From positions 3,259,495 to 3,291,593 of the forward strand of contig CP070643.1 of NCBI GenBank assembly GCA_020354125.1: a stretch of DNA of 32,099 nt. Reading direction: 5' to 3'. Shown piece by piece: positions 17,962-29,221 of the stretch. The number at the start of each line of letters is the position of its first letter. Within the stretch, counting starts at the first letter, position 1. Source of the stretch: Betaproteobacteria bacterium (GTDB taxonomy: Bacteria > Pseudomonadota > Gammaproteobacteria > Burkholderiales > Eutrophovitaceae). Under the pieces are notes generated by a model that saw only the letters and a list, made by a program, of their open reading frames with translations, was not told where the DNA came from and ran no database searches. The position numbers and the translations under genes were made by a program.

Positions 17962-18682
17962 TCAGGCGTCCGTCTTCGAGCATTAGGATACGGTCCATGC
18001 GCTCAGCGATACCGGGGTCATGCGTGACGACGACAAAACTGGTACCCAGATCACGGTTGAGCTGCATCATCAACTCGAGCACGCCCTCAGCGGTGCGGCG
18101 GTCCAGATTGCCGGTCGGCTCGTCAGCCAATACGCATGCCGGCTCGGTCACCAGCGCTCTGGCCAGCGCCGCGCGCTGGCGCTCGCCACCTGACAGCTCA
18201 CCAGGTGTGTGCGTCAGTCTGTGCCCGAGCCCCACCGTTTCGAGCATGGCTTGCGCCTTTTCTGAAGCCTTCGCCACCGACAGCCGCCGCACCAGCAACG
18301 GCATGGCGACGTTCTCCAGGGCAGTGAACTCGGGCAGTAGATGGTGGAACTGGTAAACGAAACCCAGACCGCGATTGCGAAGGCGGCCGCGCTCGCTCTC
18401 GGAGACGCTGCTCAACTCGCGGCCGAGTACGGTAACCTGACCGCCGCTGGCATCATCGAGTCCACCGAGCAAGTGCAGCAGCGTGCTTTTTCCCGATCCG
18501 GAAGCGCCGACGATGGCTACCGTCTCTCCTTTGCGAACTTCGAGATCAACGCTCAGCAGGACCGGCACGTCGTTCGAGCCCTGCTGATAAATCTTGCGCA
18601 GCGCGTGGCAAGCAAGCACCACCTCCTGCGGCTGCGGCTGCTTATCTACGGCCTCCATGACTTGTGTTCCGGCTTCATTCAT
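17951..18682 (-). CDS. lolD: Lipoprotein-releasing ABC transporter ATPase LolD
   Basis: A 243-residue ABC ATPase energising release of outer-membrane lipoproteins from the inner membrane to LolA. Walker A (GASGSGKST), the Q-loop ([21 protein letters not shown], characteristic of LolD/MacB types), the signature [15 protein letters not shown] and Walker B ([12 protein letters not shown]) are present. The N-terminal extension (~20 residues) could mean a later start. The final residues KVC and the TGA stop are encoded within the inverted end of repeat element A. It follows lolC by 30 bases. Confidence 0.95.
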   Translation of the reverse strand: MNEAGTQVMEAVDKQPQPQEVVLACHALRKIYQQGSNDVPVLLSVDLEVRKGETVAIVGASGSGKSTLLHLLGGLDDASGGQVTVLGRELSSVSESERGRLRNRGLGFVYQFHHLLPEFTALENVAMPLLVRRLSVAKASEKAQAMLETVGLGHRLTHTPGELSGGERQRAALARALVTEPACVLADEPTGNLDRRTAEGVLELMMQLNRDLGTSFVVVTHDPGIAERMDRILMLEDGRLKVC

Positions 18683-18712
18683 CGCGCGCTATACCAGCTA
18701 TTGTGCACTGCC

Positions 18713-19960
18713 TCACTCATAGCGCAGCGCTTCCGCCGGGTTGGTTCTGGCTGCCCTGAAGCTCGGATACAGGGTGGCGAGCAGAGTCAGCACGAAAGCG
18801 GTGACCCCGATTACGGTGACATCCCCTGCCAGCAACTCCGAGGGCAAATCGTCGATGTAGTAAACGTCTTTTGCCAGAAACTTGAAGCCGAGGGCGTTCT
18901 CGATGGCAGGCACGATAACGTCGATGTTGATGGCCACGACCACACCTAAAAGCAATCCGGTCAAGGTGCCTATCACCCCGATCAGCGCTCCCTGGATGAT
19001 GAATATTTTCATGATGTCGCCGGGTGCCGCACCCAGGGTCCGCAGGATTGCGATGTCGGCGCGCTTATCGGTTACCGCCATGACCAGTGTTGACACAATG
19101 TTAAATGCCGCCACGGCGACGATCAGCAGCAGAATAATGAACATCGCCCGTTTCTCGATCTGTACCGCGCGAAAGAAATTAGCGTGACTACGCGTCCAGT
19201 CCGCGACGTATACATTTGAAGGCAAGGTGTTGGCCAGCTCTCGTGCGATACGCGGCGCCGCGAACAGGTCCGCGACCTTTAGACGGATGCCCGATACCGC
19301 GTCGCCAAAGCGAAACAGCTTCTTGGCGTCTTCAATATGAACCAGAGCGAGACCCGAGTCATATTGGTAGTTCTTGAGCTCGAACACGCCGGTTACGGTG
19401 AACTGACGCAATCGCGGCAGAATACCGGCCGGCGTGACCTGTCCCTGTGGCGCGATCAGCACAATGCGGTCCCCGACAGCGGCGCCGAGCGACCGCGCCA
19501 AATCAATGCCGAGAGCAATCCGGTATTTGCCCGGTACCAGCGTATCGAGACTCCCCTGGCGCATGTGTTCGCCAATTTCCGCGACGGTTGCCTCCAACTC
19601 GGGAATAATGCCGCGCACGATCGTTCCCTGTACCGGACGGCCGCGCGACAAGAGACCCTCGGCCATGACGTATGGCGCCGAGGCGATGACTTCGGGATTA
19701 GAGCGCGCCTGTTCGTTGACCGCCGGCCAATCGGCGAGCCGGCCGCCCATTCCGGCGATCTGAATATGCGAAACGACCCCTAGGATGGTGGCGCGCAATT
19801 CCTTCTGAAACCCGTTCATTACTGACAACACGACAATCAATGCCGCGACACCGAGACCAATTCCAAGCATGGAAATGATCGAGATAAACGAAATGAAGTG
19901 GTTCTTGCGCTTGGCCCGCGTGTAGCGCAGTCCGACAAACAACTCGTAAGGGCTCAGCAT
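18713..19960 (-). CDS. lolC: Lipoprotein-releasing ABC transporter permease LolC/LolE
   Basis: A 415-residue permease with the MacB/FtsX topology: one membrane helix near the N-terminus (~24-46), a large periplasmic domain, and three C-terminal helices (~270-400). The N-terminal motif LRYTRAKRKNHFISFISIISMLGIGLGV and the C-terminal YPSFRAARTNPAEALRYE are family marks. The start is placed at 19960 (MLSPYELFVG), because the open frame reaching to 20185 adds 75 residues not seen in the family. Only one permease gene is linked to lolD here. It could be LolC of a heterodimer or a single-type LolF; this window cannot decide. Confidence 0.93.
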   Translation of the reverse strand: MLSPYELFVGLRYTRAKRKNHFISFISIISMLGIGLGVAALIVVLSVMNGFQKELRATILGVVSHIQIAGMGGRLADWPAVNEQARSNPEVIASAPYVMAEGLLSRGRPVQGTIVRGIIPELEATVAEIGEHMRQGSLDTLVPGKYRIALGIDLARSLGAAVGDRIVLIAPQGQVTPAGILPRLRQFTVTGVFELKNYQYDSGLALVHIEDAKKLFRFGDAVSGIRLKVADLFAAPRIARELANTLPSNVYVADWTRSHANFFRAVQIEKRAMFIILLLIVAVAAFNIVSTLVMAVTDKRADIAILRTLGAAPGDIMKIFIIQGALIGVIGTLTGLLLGVVVAINIDVIVPAIENALGFKFLAKDVYYIDDLPSELLAGDVTVIGVTAFVLTLLATLYPSFRAARTNPAEALRYE

Positions 19961-20068
19961 TCTTTGACCAGAATATAAGGCATGCCGACGCGAAGTCTGC
20001 CACATTCGAGCCGGCAGTTGTCCGTTTTCATCGTGATAGACTTTTTTTACTTTGTACGCCACCTTGCT

Positions 20069-21097
20069 GTGAACGCACTGACGCTTCTCATCCGTAACCT
20101 CGACCGTAACCTCGACGCGCTCCAGTTTGCGGACGACAACCAGCGATACCCGACTCTCGAGGCGTTTTTCGCTCGTTGCCTGCAATCCAGCGAGTCAGCC
20201 GGCAGTACCACTGCTTGGGTGTGCGCCAGTTTCGGTATCGAGCGGCAGTACGATTGGCCGGCCGGCGCCATCCTGGCGCAAGCACGCGGCGAGCCTGACA
20301 CGGCGACATTCTGGGTCTGCGCCGCACCGGTTCACCTGGCAATAGACCGAGACGATCTGATTCTACAGCCGCGCTCACAGCTAAGGCTGTCTGAACGGGA
20401 AAGTCGAACGCTGTTTTCATTGCTCGAACCGCATTTTGCCGAGCATGAGCTCGAGATGAAGCACGTCGACACCGGACTTTGGTGCGTCGGTTCAAAACGC
20501 GCTCAGCATCTGGAAACGACCGATATCGAGTTGGCCGAAGGTCGCAGCGTGGACGGTTTGCAACCGTCCGGCAACGACGCCGCTTGGTGGCAGCGGTTGC
20601 TAATCGAAGCACAGATGAGCCTGCACGAGCATCCCGTCAACCTGGCACGTGAGGAACGCGGCGACTTGCCGATTAACAGCCTGTGGTTGTGGGCGGGCGG
20701 CACCGCGCCCGCCGTTCACAAGCGCTTCGATACAATGTGTGTTGCCGACCCATTGTTGCGCGGTGCCGCGTCGGTGTCGCAAGCGCGGCTGATCGAAATG
20801 CCGAATAATGCCCTCGATGTTATCGCTGAAAGTGAACATGCTCTGGTCGAAATCACAATGGCGGCGCACGACGCGCCCGATGCACAGCTGGAGGCGCTCG
20901 AGTCGGATTGGTTCGCGCCGGCATGGCAGGCGCTAGCTAATGGTCGTTTGGACCAACTCACCGTCGTACTGCCGCAGCCAAATACCGTCATCGTCTGCCA
21001 TTGCGACCGCAAGGCGCGGCGAAGGTTCTGGAAACGACGGCGAGCCTTATCGCAAGCTTTTCCCCGATTTCTCACTCTGTCGCGGATGAACACTTGA
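20069..21097 (+). CDS. RpfE-like regulatory protein (COG4255 type)
   Basis: A 342-residue soluble protein. A GTG start at 20069 gives NALTLLIRNLDRNLD, matching the hydrophobic strand typical of this family's N-terminus. The NSLWLWAGG motif (~220-228) is the most recognisable family feature. RpfE-type proteins lie upstream of recJ in many beta- and gammaproteobacteria, including the Xanthomonas rpf cluster, and have distant similarity to phosphoglycerate-mutase-like folds; their biochemical role is not established. No convincing Shine-Dalgarno was found, and the open frame continues upstream to 19982, so the start is uncertain. The stop overlaps the probable recJ start. The gap to lolC (~108 bases) is a divergent promoter region without a clear motif. 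Confidence 0.75.
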   Translation: MNALTLLIRNLDRNLDALQFADDNQRYPTLEAFFARCLQSSESAGSTTAWVCASFGIERQYDWPAGAILAQARGEPDTATFWVCAAPVHLAIDRDDLILQPRSQLRLSERESRTLFSLLEPHFAEHELEMKHVDTGLWCVGSKRAQHLETTDIELAEGRSVDGLQPSGNDAAWWQRLLIEAQMSLHEHPVNLAREERGDLPINSLWLWAGGTAPAVHKRFDTMCVADPLLRGAASVSQARLIEMPNNALDVIAESEHALVEITMAAHDAPDAQLEALESDWFAPAWQALANGRLDQLTVVLPQPNTVIVCHCDRKARRRFWKRRRALSQAFPRFLTLSRMNT

Positions 21098-22875
21098 GTT
21101 TGTCCGTTCCCGCCTCTGACCCGACGATTGTCACACGAGAAGTTGACGAGCAGGCATGCGCGCGGCTCATCGGCCAACACGTGCATCCGGTGTTGGCAAG
21201 AATCTACGCGGCCCGCGGAATCGACAGCAATGACGATCTCGACACCAGCCTCGGATCATTGCTGCCGACCGACACGCTGCGTAACTGCAGCGAAGCAGCT
21301 GCTTTATTGGCTGACGCGATCATCGACAAGCAGCGGGTTCTGATTGTGGCTGATTACGACGCAGATGGTGCAACCGCCTGTGCGCTCGGACTCAGCGTGC
21401 TGCGGCAACTTGGCGCAGAGGTCGCCTATCTGGTGCCGAATCGCTTTGAACATGGTTACGGCCTGACGCCGGAGATCGTTGATATCGCCGCCTCGCAGTC
21501 ACCACAACTGATCATCACGGTTGACAATGGCATTGCCAGCGTCGACGGCGTTGCCCGGGCCAATCAGCTTGGAATCCGGGTGCTCGTCACAGATCACCAT
21601 CTGGCTGGCGATGCATTGCCGCAAGCGACCTGCATCGTCAATCCGAATCAGCCCGGAGATGTTTTTCCGAGCAAGAACCTGGCGGGTGTTGGTGTCATGT
21701 TCTACGTGTTACTGGCGCTGCGCGCCGAGCTGAAGCGGCGCGGCTGGTTCGCAGATCGTGCTGTACCCAACCTCGCCGACCAACTCGACCTGGTTGCCTT
21801 GGGCACGGTTGCTGATGTCGTTCGCCTCGACAAAAACAACCGTACCCTGGTAACGCAGGGACTCAAGAGAATACGCTCCGGGCGCTCCCGCCCCGGCATT
21901 CACGCCTTATTCGACGTTGCAGGGCGCGATCCGCGCCGGGCGTCGACCTATGATCTGGGCTTCGTGCTGGGTCCGCGGCTGAACGCCGCCGGCCGTTTGA
22001 CTGACATGACGCTGGGCATCGAATGTCTGTTAACAACCGACGGGCAAAGGGCTCGGGAGCTGGCCAGCCAGCTCGACGCTTTGAACCGGGAACGGCGCGA
22101 AGTCGAAGCGCAGATGCAAGCCAGCGCGATCGAGTTGATGGAGAGTATTGAAGTCGACGATCGCTTTGGGCTGGCGCTGTTCGATCCCGGCTGGCATCAC
22201 GGTGTTGTTGGAATTCTCGCCTCACGACTGCGTGAACGCTTTCACAGACCGGTCATCGCGCTGGCGCCTGCAGCCGGCGGCGAGGTAAAGGGTTCGGGTC
22301 GCTCGATACCGGGGCTGCACTTGCGTGATGCATTGGATTTGCTGAGCAAGCGCTTCCCCGGTCTGATCCTCCGGTTCGGCGGACATGCGATGGCGGCCGG
22401 TCTGACGATTCGGCAAGCCAATGTTGATGCCTTCGCGCTCGCGTTTGACGAGATTGTTCGTTCCATGTTGGCTCCCGGCGACCTGAACCAGGATATCGAG
22501 GTAGACGGTTCGCTGGCAGCAACCGAATGTTCACTCGAGGTCGCCGAACTGCTAGACCGGCAGATCTGGGGGCAAGGCTTTGTCGCGCCCACTTTCTGCG
22601 ACACGTTTCAGGTCGTTGACCAGCGTGTGGTCGGCGGCCGCCATCGCAAGCTGCGCCTGAGCCGGGCCAGTTCTGATAGAAGCGATTCTAATCAAACCGG
22701 TTCTAATCAAACGGGCGCCGAGCAAACAAGTTCCGAACAAACGATGGATGCAATCCGCTTCGATGACGATGCCGCCTTGCCTCAACGGGTCGAGTGCGTC
22801 TATCGTTTGAATGTCAACGAGTTCAATGGCAAACGCACGCCGCAGCTGGTCATCGAACACTGCAGACCGGCGTGA
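21094..22875 (+). CDS. recJ: Single-stranded-DNA-specific exonuclease RecJ
   Basis: A 593-residue 5'-3' exonuclease of the DHH family, acting in recombination and mismatch repair. Motif I VADYDADGATA (~85-95), the DHH motif in VLVTDHHLAG (~168), and the DHHA1 region with GGHAMAAGLTI (~427-437) are clear. A TTG start at 21094, overlapping the previous TGA, gives a near-standard length (577 in E. coli); the frame is open further upstream to 21001, inside rpfE-like coding sequence. In the C-terminal OB domain a 25-residue tract of five-residue repeats (DSNQT, GSNQT, GAEQT, SSEQT) is encoded by an in-frame 15-base tandem array. It is probably a surface loop expansion. Confidence 0.95.
   Translation: MSLSVPASDPTIVTREVDEQACARLIGQHVHPVLARIYAARGIDSNDDLDTSLGSLLPTDTLRNCSEAAALLADAIIDKQRVLIVADYDADGATACALGLSVLRQLGAEVAYLVPNRFEHGYGLTPEIVDIAASQSPQLIITVDNGIASVDGVARANQLGIRVLVTDHHLAGDALPQATCIVNPNQPGDVFPSKNLAGVGVMFYVLLALRAELKRRGWFADRAVPNLADQLDLVALGTVADVVRLDKNNRTLVTQGLKRIRSGRSRPGIHALFDVAGRDPRRASTYDLGFVLGPRLNAAGRLTDMTLGIECLLTTDGQRARELASQLDALNRERREVEAQMQASAIELMESIEVDDRFGLALFDPGWHHGVVGILASRLRERFHRPVIALAPAAGGEVKGSGRSIPGLHLRDALDLLSKRFPGLILRFGGHAMAAGLTIRQANVDAFALAFDEIVRSMLAPGDLNQDIEVDGSLAATECSLEVAELLDRQIWGQGFVAPTFCDTFQVVDQRVVGGRHRKLRLSRASSDRSDSNQTGSNQTGAEQTSSEQTMDAIRFDDDAALPQRVECVYRLNVNEFNGKRTPQLVIEHCRPA
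22668..22742 (+). repeat. Five in-frame 15-base tandem units inside recJ
   Basis: Units at 22668, 22683, 22698, 22713 and 22728, each 15 bases; the best copies read CGGTTCTAATCAAAC. The length keeps the frame and encodes five-residue repeats near xSNQT. The core GGTTCTAATCA matches the 17-base array at 12454-12521, although that one is intergenic and not a multiple of three. Confidence 0.85.
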
Positions 22876-22887
22876 CGGCCACCATCT

Positions 22888-24147
22888 ATGGAACTGACCT
22901 GGCTTGAAGGTACCGATATCGCGCACCTCCCGGCATTTGCCGCAAGCCTGGCGATCGGACTCCTGATCGGATTGGAGCGCGAACGCCACCCCGGCGCCAA
23001 GGCTGGATTGCGTACCTTCGCGCTGGTCGCTCTACTGGCGGCGGTGCTGGCGTTTCTTGGCGACGCGCTGGCAACACCCTGGATGCTCATCGTCGGACTA
23101 GTGTTGGTCGGCGGCATGATCATCAGCGCCCATGCGCGCGGCGAAGCCTATAGCGAGCCCGGCACGACCACGGTGATAGCGTTGCTGGTTTGTTTCGGAC
23201 TGTCGGCGATGGTCTGGTACGGCCAGGTACGGATTGCGGTCATGCTGGCGGTGGTCACCGTGATACTGCTTTACTTCAAGACGGAACTGCGTGGCATGAC
23301 ACGGCGCCTGACGCGGCGTGATCTGATATCGATGCTGCAATTCGCCGTGCTCACCCTGGTCATATTGCCACTCCTGCCCGACCAGAGCTACGGCCGCTAC
23401 GGCGTACTCAACCCATACCAGATCTGGTTAATCGTGGTGCTGATCTCCGGCATCAGCCTCGCTGGTTATGTCGCTCTGCGCTTGGTCGGCCAGCGTTACG
23501 GCGCGCCGCTACTCGGATTTCTCGGCGGCCTGGTCTCGAGTACTGCGACAACGCTGGTCTACGCGCGCCACGCGCGCGGCCACGAAGACTTACAGACTCT
23601 GTCGGTGTTTGTCATCGTCATCGCAAATATTGTCGTTTTGATTCGGCTTGCCGTGCTGTGCCTCATCGTTTCGCCCGCCATGATGGCGACATTGTTACCG
23701 ATCCTGTCGGCCGGATTTCTAGCTGGCGGGCTGGCCCTGCTCTATCTTTGGGGCCGTACCAGCAAAGTTGACGACGCGCCGGTGCCCGACATCAAGAATC
23801 CGACCGAGTTGAAGACGGCGTTCAGCTTCGCCGTGGTGTACGCCGTCGTGGTATTTCTCTCGGCCTGGCTGTCGGACATAGCGGGTGACAAAGGACTTTA
23901 CGGGTTGGCGTTGATTTCCGGTCTGACCGATGTTGATGCGATCGCCCTGTCGGCACTGCGGTTGTTCAACCTCGAGCAACAAGGCGCGCATACGGTCGCT
24001 ATTGCGATTGTGCTTGCAGTGCTGTCAAACATGGCTTTCAAACTGGCGATGGTGTTGGTTGTTGGCGGCAACAGCCTGTTTCAGCGCTGCGCAATTGCCA
24101 TCGGCGCGGTAGCCACCGGCCTGATCATCGGTGCAGCGCTGATCTGA
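22888..24147 (+). CDS. MgtC/SapB and DUF4010 domain membrane protein
   Basis: A 419-residue multi-spanning inner-membrane protein. The N-terminal ~140 residues match the MgtC/SapB pattern (LAIGLLIGLERERHPGAKAGLRTFALVAL), and the rest is the DUF4010 permease-like region (LGGLVSSTATTLVYAR, LYGLALISGLTDVDAIALS). About 12 hydrophobic helices are visible. No specific transport substrate is established for this architecture. It lies 12 bases after recJ and 57 bases before prfB on the same strand. The start ATG follows the recJ stop, with no good Shine-Dalgarno. Confidence 0.88.
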   Translation: MELTWLEGTDIAHLPAFAASLAIGLLIGLERERHPGAKAGLRTFALVALLAAVLAFLGDALATPWMLIVGLVLVGGMIISAHARGEAYSEPGTTTVIALLVCFGLSAMVWYGQVRIAVMLAVVTVILLYFKTELRGMTRRLTRRDLISMLQFAVLTLVILPLLPDQSYGRYGVLNPYQIWLIVVLISGISLAGYVALRLVGQRYGAPLLGFLGGLVSSTATTLVYARHARGHEDLQTLSVFVIVIANIVVLIRLAVLCLIVSPAMMATLLPILSAGFLAGGLALLYLWGRTSKVDDAPVPDIKNPTELKTAFSFAVVYAVVVFLSAWLSDIAGDKGLYGLALISGLTDVDAIALSALRLFNLEQQGAHTVAIAIVLAVLSNMAFKLAMVLVVGGNSLFQRCAIAIGAVATGLIIGAALI

Positions 24148-24204
24148 TCGACGAAAAAGCCGACTCATCGGGTAGAATTCGCTGCTTTAACCCGGGCAAG
24201 TGTT

Positions 24205-25309
24205 ATGGAAGCTGAGCGCATCAACGAAATCGAGGCACGGATTGAAGACCTGAACCGTCGCAGCCAGGAACTTCGGAGGTATCTTTGACTTCGACGGCAA
24301 GCAAGACCGGCTGGCAGAAGTCGACCGTCTAATCGAAGACCCGAACATCTGGGACGATCCGTCCCGGGCCCAGGAACTGGGCAAGGAAAAGAAATCGCTG
24401 GAAGCAATCGTCGAGACTTTGCGCAGCGTCGCTAACGGTCTGCGAGATGCGCAGGAACTGTTCGACATTGCCCGCGCAGAGGGTGACGAGAGCACCGTGC
24501 TGGCTGTTGAATCTGACCTGAAGGGCATAGAACCGCCGGTCGAGCGACTCGAGTTCCGTCGCATGTTCTCCAACCCGATGGACCCGAACGGTTGCTTCCT
24601 CGATATTCAGTCGGGCGCGGGCGGAACCGAATCGCAGGACTGGGCAGCCATGCTCGAGCGCATGTATGTGCGCTACTGCGAGCGCAAGGATTTTTCGATC
24701 GAGGTGCTCGAGGAGTCTCCCGGCGAAGTCGCCGGCATCAAGAGCGCGGTACTGAAGGTCTCTGGCGATTATGCCTACGGCACACTGCGGACCGAGACCG
24801 GGATCCACCGTCTGGTTCGAAAATCGCCGTTCGATTCCAATGCGCGCCGCCATACTTCGTTTGCCAGCGTCTTCGTCTATCCGGAGGTCGACGAATCGAT
24901 CGAGGTTGACATCAATCCGGCTGACTTACGTATCGATACCTACCGCGCCAGCGGCGCCGGCGGACAACACGTCAACCGCACCGACTCGGCGGTGCGCATC
25001 ACGCATGTTCCGAGCGGTGTCGTCGTGCAGTGCCAGAATGATCGCTCCCAACACAAGAACCGGGCCGAGGCGATGGCCATGCTCAAGTCGCGCCTCTACG
25101 AACTCGAACTGCGCAAGCGCCAGGCCGAGCAGCAAAAACTCGAAGACTCGAAATCAGATATCGGATGGGGCCACCAGATCCGCTCCTACGTGCTCGATCA
25201 ATCGCGCATCAAGGATCTGCGTACCAACGTGGAGAGCGGCAATACCCAGGCCGTTCTGGACGGCGACCTGGACCAGTTCATTGAGGCCAGTCTCAAGCAC
25301 GGTGTATAG
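24205..25309 (+). CDS. prfB: Peptide chain release factor 2, with programmed +1 frameshift
   Basis: RF2 recognises UAA and UGA and releases the peptide. The first frame runs from ATG 24205 through 27 codons to an in-frame TGA (24286-24288). A +1 shift at CTT-T lets translation continue from 24287 to 25309, giving ~367 residues (365 in E. coli). The second part carries the codon-recognition SPF motif ([13 protein letters not shown]) and the catalytic GGQ ([16 protein letters not shown]). Low RF2 slows termination at the UGA and raises frameshifting, so the gene regulates itself. The final stop is TAG, not read by RF2. prfB-lysS is a conserved pair. Confidence 0.96.
24274..24289 (+). promoter_or_regulatory. 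prfB: prfB programmed frameshift site
   Basis: CGGAGG-TAT-CTT-TGA-C: an internal Shine-Dalgarno-like GGAGG (24275-24279) three bases before the slippery CTT, then UGA followed by C. It matches the classical RF2 site; the E. coli version has AGGGGG in place of CGGAGG. Confidence 0.95.
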
Positions 25310-25323
25310 AAACCTGGACTTAT

Positions 25324-25358
25324 AGGAGCCCGCACGCATAGCGACGCTATATAGCGGG
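25324..25358 (+). promoter_or_regulatory. Shine-Dalgarno separated from the lysS start by a hairpin
   Basis: AGGAG-type sequence at 25324-25328, then a hairpin with outer stem CCCGC/GCGGG (25329-25333, 25354-25358) and inner stem ATAGC/GCTAT (25338-25342, 25346-25350), then five bases to the lysS ATG. Linear spacing is too long (35 bases). If the hairpin folds, the effective spacing becomes about five. Confidence 0.45.
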
Positions 25359-25363
25359 ACAAG

Positions 25364-26886
25364 ATGAAACCCACAAATTCAGACAAAGCGAGCGGTGCGG
25401 AAGGCGCACCGGAAGACACCAACAAGATCATCGAAGAACGGCGGGCCAAGCTCGCCACGCTGCGCGAAAACGGAAACGCGTTTCCCAACGACTTTCGGCG
25501 CCATCATTTCGCCGATGATTTGCAGCGCGAGTTTGGCGCCAAGACCAAGGAAGAACTCGACGCAACGCCAATTACGGTTGTGGTTGCCGGACGTATGCTG
25601 CTCAAGCGCGTCATGGGCAAGGCGAGCTTTGCCAGCTTGCAGGATATGTCGGGGCGAATTCAGATCTATGTGACGAACGACGCGACGGGTCAGCAGGAGC
25701 ACGCGGCTTTCAAGCACTGGGATCTTGGCGACATCCTCGGCGCCGAAGGCACGCTGTTCAAGACCCGCACCGGCGAGCTGACAGTCAAAGTCACTGCGAT
25801 TCGCCTGCTTTGCAAATCATTACGCCCGCTTCCCGAGAAGTTCCATGGCCTGGCGGATCAGGAACAGCGCTACCGTCAGCGCTATGTCGACTTGATCGTC
25901 ACGCCGGAATCGCGACGCACGTTTCAGATCCGATCCAACACCATCCAGGCGCTGCGCAGTTTTCTCGTCGAACGCGGCTACCTCGAGGTGGAGACGCCGA
26001 TGATGCAGGCGATTCCGGGTGGGGCCACTGCCCGTCCCTTCGTCACCCATCACAATGCGCTCGATATGGAGTTGTTTTTGCGCATTGCACCGGAGCTGTA
26101 TCTGAAGCGGCTTGTCGTTGGCGGGTTCGAGAAAGTGTTTGAGATCAACCGCAATTTTCGCAACGAAGGCATCTCCACCAAGCACAACCCCGAGTTCACG
26201 ATGCTCGAGTTTTATGAGGCCTATCAGGATTACAACTATCTAATGAACCTCACTGAAACAATGATGCGCGAGGTAACTGAGGCGGTGCTTGGTTCGGGCA
26301 CCCTCACCTATCAGGGCGAGACGATTGACTTTGGCAAGCCATTCGATCGATTGACCATGGCGCAAGCCATCGCCAAGTACAACGACCGTTATCCGCTACA
26401 CGAGCTGGAAAACGTGCAATATCTCAAAGTCGCTTTGGCACCGTTTGACATCGAAGTGTTTCCCAGCGACGGAGTGGGCATGCTGCAGCTCAAGCTGTTC
26501 GAACAGACCACTGAAGACAAGCTTATCCAACCCACTTTTATCATCGCTCACCCGGCCGACGTGTCACCGCTGGCACGCAGCAGCGATGCCAATCCCGAAC
26601 TGACCGAACGCTTCGAGCTATTCATTGCCGGACGTGAGATCGCCAATGGCTTCTCCGAGCTGAACGATCCGGAAGATCAGGCGCAACGATTCCGCAAACA
26701 GGCCGAGGCCAAAGCGGCTGGAGACGCAGAAGCAATGTATTACGACGCGGACTATGTGCGCGCGCTGGAATACGGTCTACCGCCGACCGCCGGTGAAGGT
26801 ATCGGCGTCGACCGGCTGGTTATGCTGCTCACCGACAGCCCATCGATACGTGACGTGATTCTGTTTCCGCAGCTTCGTTCCGAGTC

Positions 26887-26890
<4 letters not shown>
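25364..26890 (+). CDS. lysS: Lysine-tRNA ligase (class II)
   Basis: A 508-residue class II synthetase (505 in E. coli). An N-terminal OB-fold anticodon-binding domain (~60-170, [21 protein letters not shown]) precedes the catalytic domain. Motif 1 is in [27 protein letters not shown], motif 2 in [20 protein letters not shown], and motif 3 in [14 protein letters not shown] near the C-terminus. It is 54 bases after prfB, as in many proteobacteria. The stop codon overlaps the next gene's ATG (ATGA). Confidence 0.97.
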
Positions 26891-28878
<1,988 letters not shown>

Positions 28879-29096
28879 CGCTAACCGAGACCCCGGAACT
28901 GCGCGAAGAATTCGGTGCTCTCGAAACGGAGGCCGACCTTGATTCGTTCCACGTGACGTTCAGCGCGGGTGTTGCGGCCATACCTGAGCGGCAAAACACC
29001 CGCGAGCTGCTGCTGGCTGCGGATCGGGCGCTTTACCGCGCCAAAGCACAGGGCCGCAACAAGGTGGTGCAGGATATGCCGAAGGACAATTCGTGA
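28879..29096 (+). pseudogene. C-terminal remnant of a GGDEF (diguanylate cyclase) gene
   Basis: An open stretch starting directly after the acetoacetyl-CoA synthetase stop and ending at TGA 29094-29096. Its translation carries the end of a GGDEF domain: VTFSAGVAAIPE, then LLLAADRALYRAKAQGRNKVV. The active-site GGDEF motif, the rest of the domain and any plausible start are missing, so it is a truncated remnant. A deletion joined it to the upstream gene, and the IS110 element begins just after it. No other part of such a gene was found in the window. Confidence 0.85.
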
Positions 29097-29110
29097 CTTA
29101 GACATCATGG

Positions 29111-29170
29111 CCGCGTCCGAAGACGCGGGCGACCCGTCTCCGGTGACGTAGGTTGCACGGCGAGCCGTGC
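29111..29170 (+). other. Two perfect tetraloop hairpins in the IS110 left flank
   Basis: Hairpin 1: CCGCGTC-CGAA-GACGCGG (29111-29128). Hairpin 2: GCACGG-CGAG-CCGTGC (29155-29170). Both lie upstream of the transposase within the element's presumed left end. Structured left ends hold the bridge RNA in the IS110 group proper; here this is only a possibility. Confidence 0.6.
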
Positions 29171-29221
29171 CGAGCTACACACTGAAGATGGTGTCAACAG
29201 TGAAAGCGAAGGAGACGGGCC

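Noticed and set aside
19961..20185. 75-residue N-terminal extension of LolC (open frame to 20185)
   Set aside because: The family begins at MLSPYELFVGLRYTRAKRK; the extension is not family-like and lies opposite the RpfE-like N-terminal coding region.
21001..21093. ATG at 21001 as the recJ start
   Set aside because: It adds 31 residues inside the RpfE-like coding sequence that are not part of RecJ; TTG at 21094 overlaps the preceding stop and gives the expected length.
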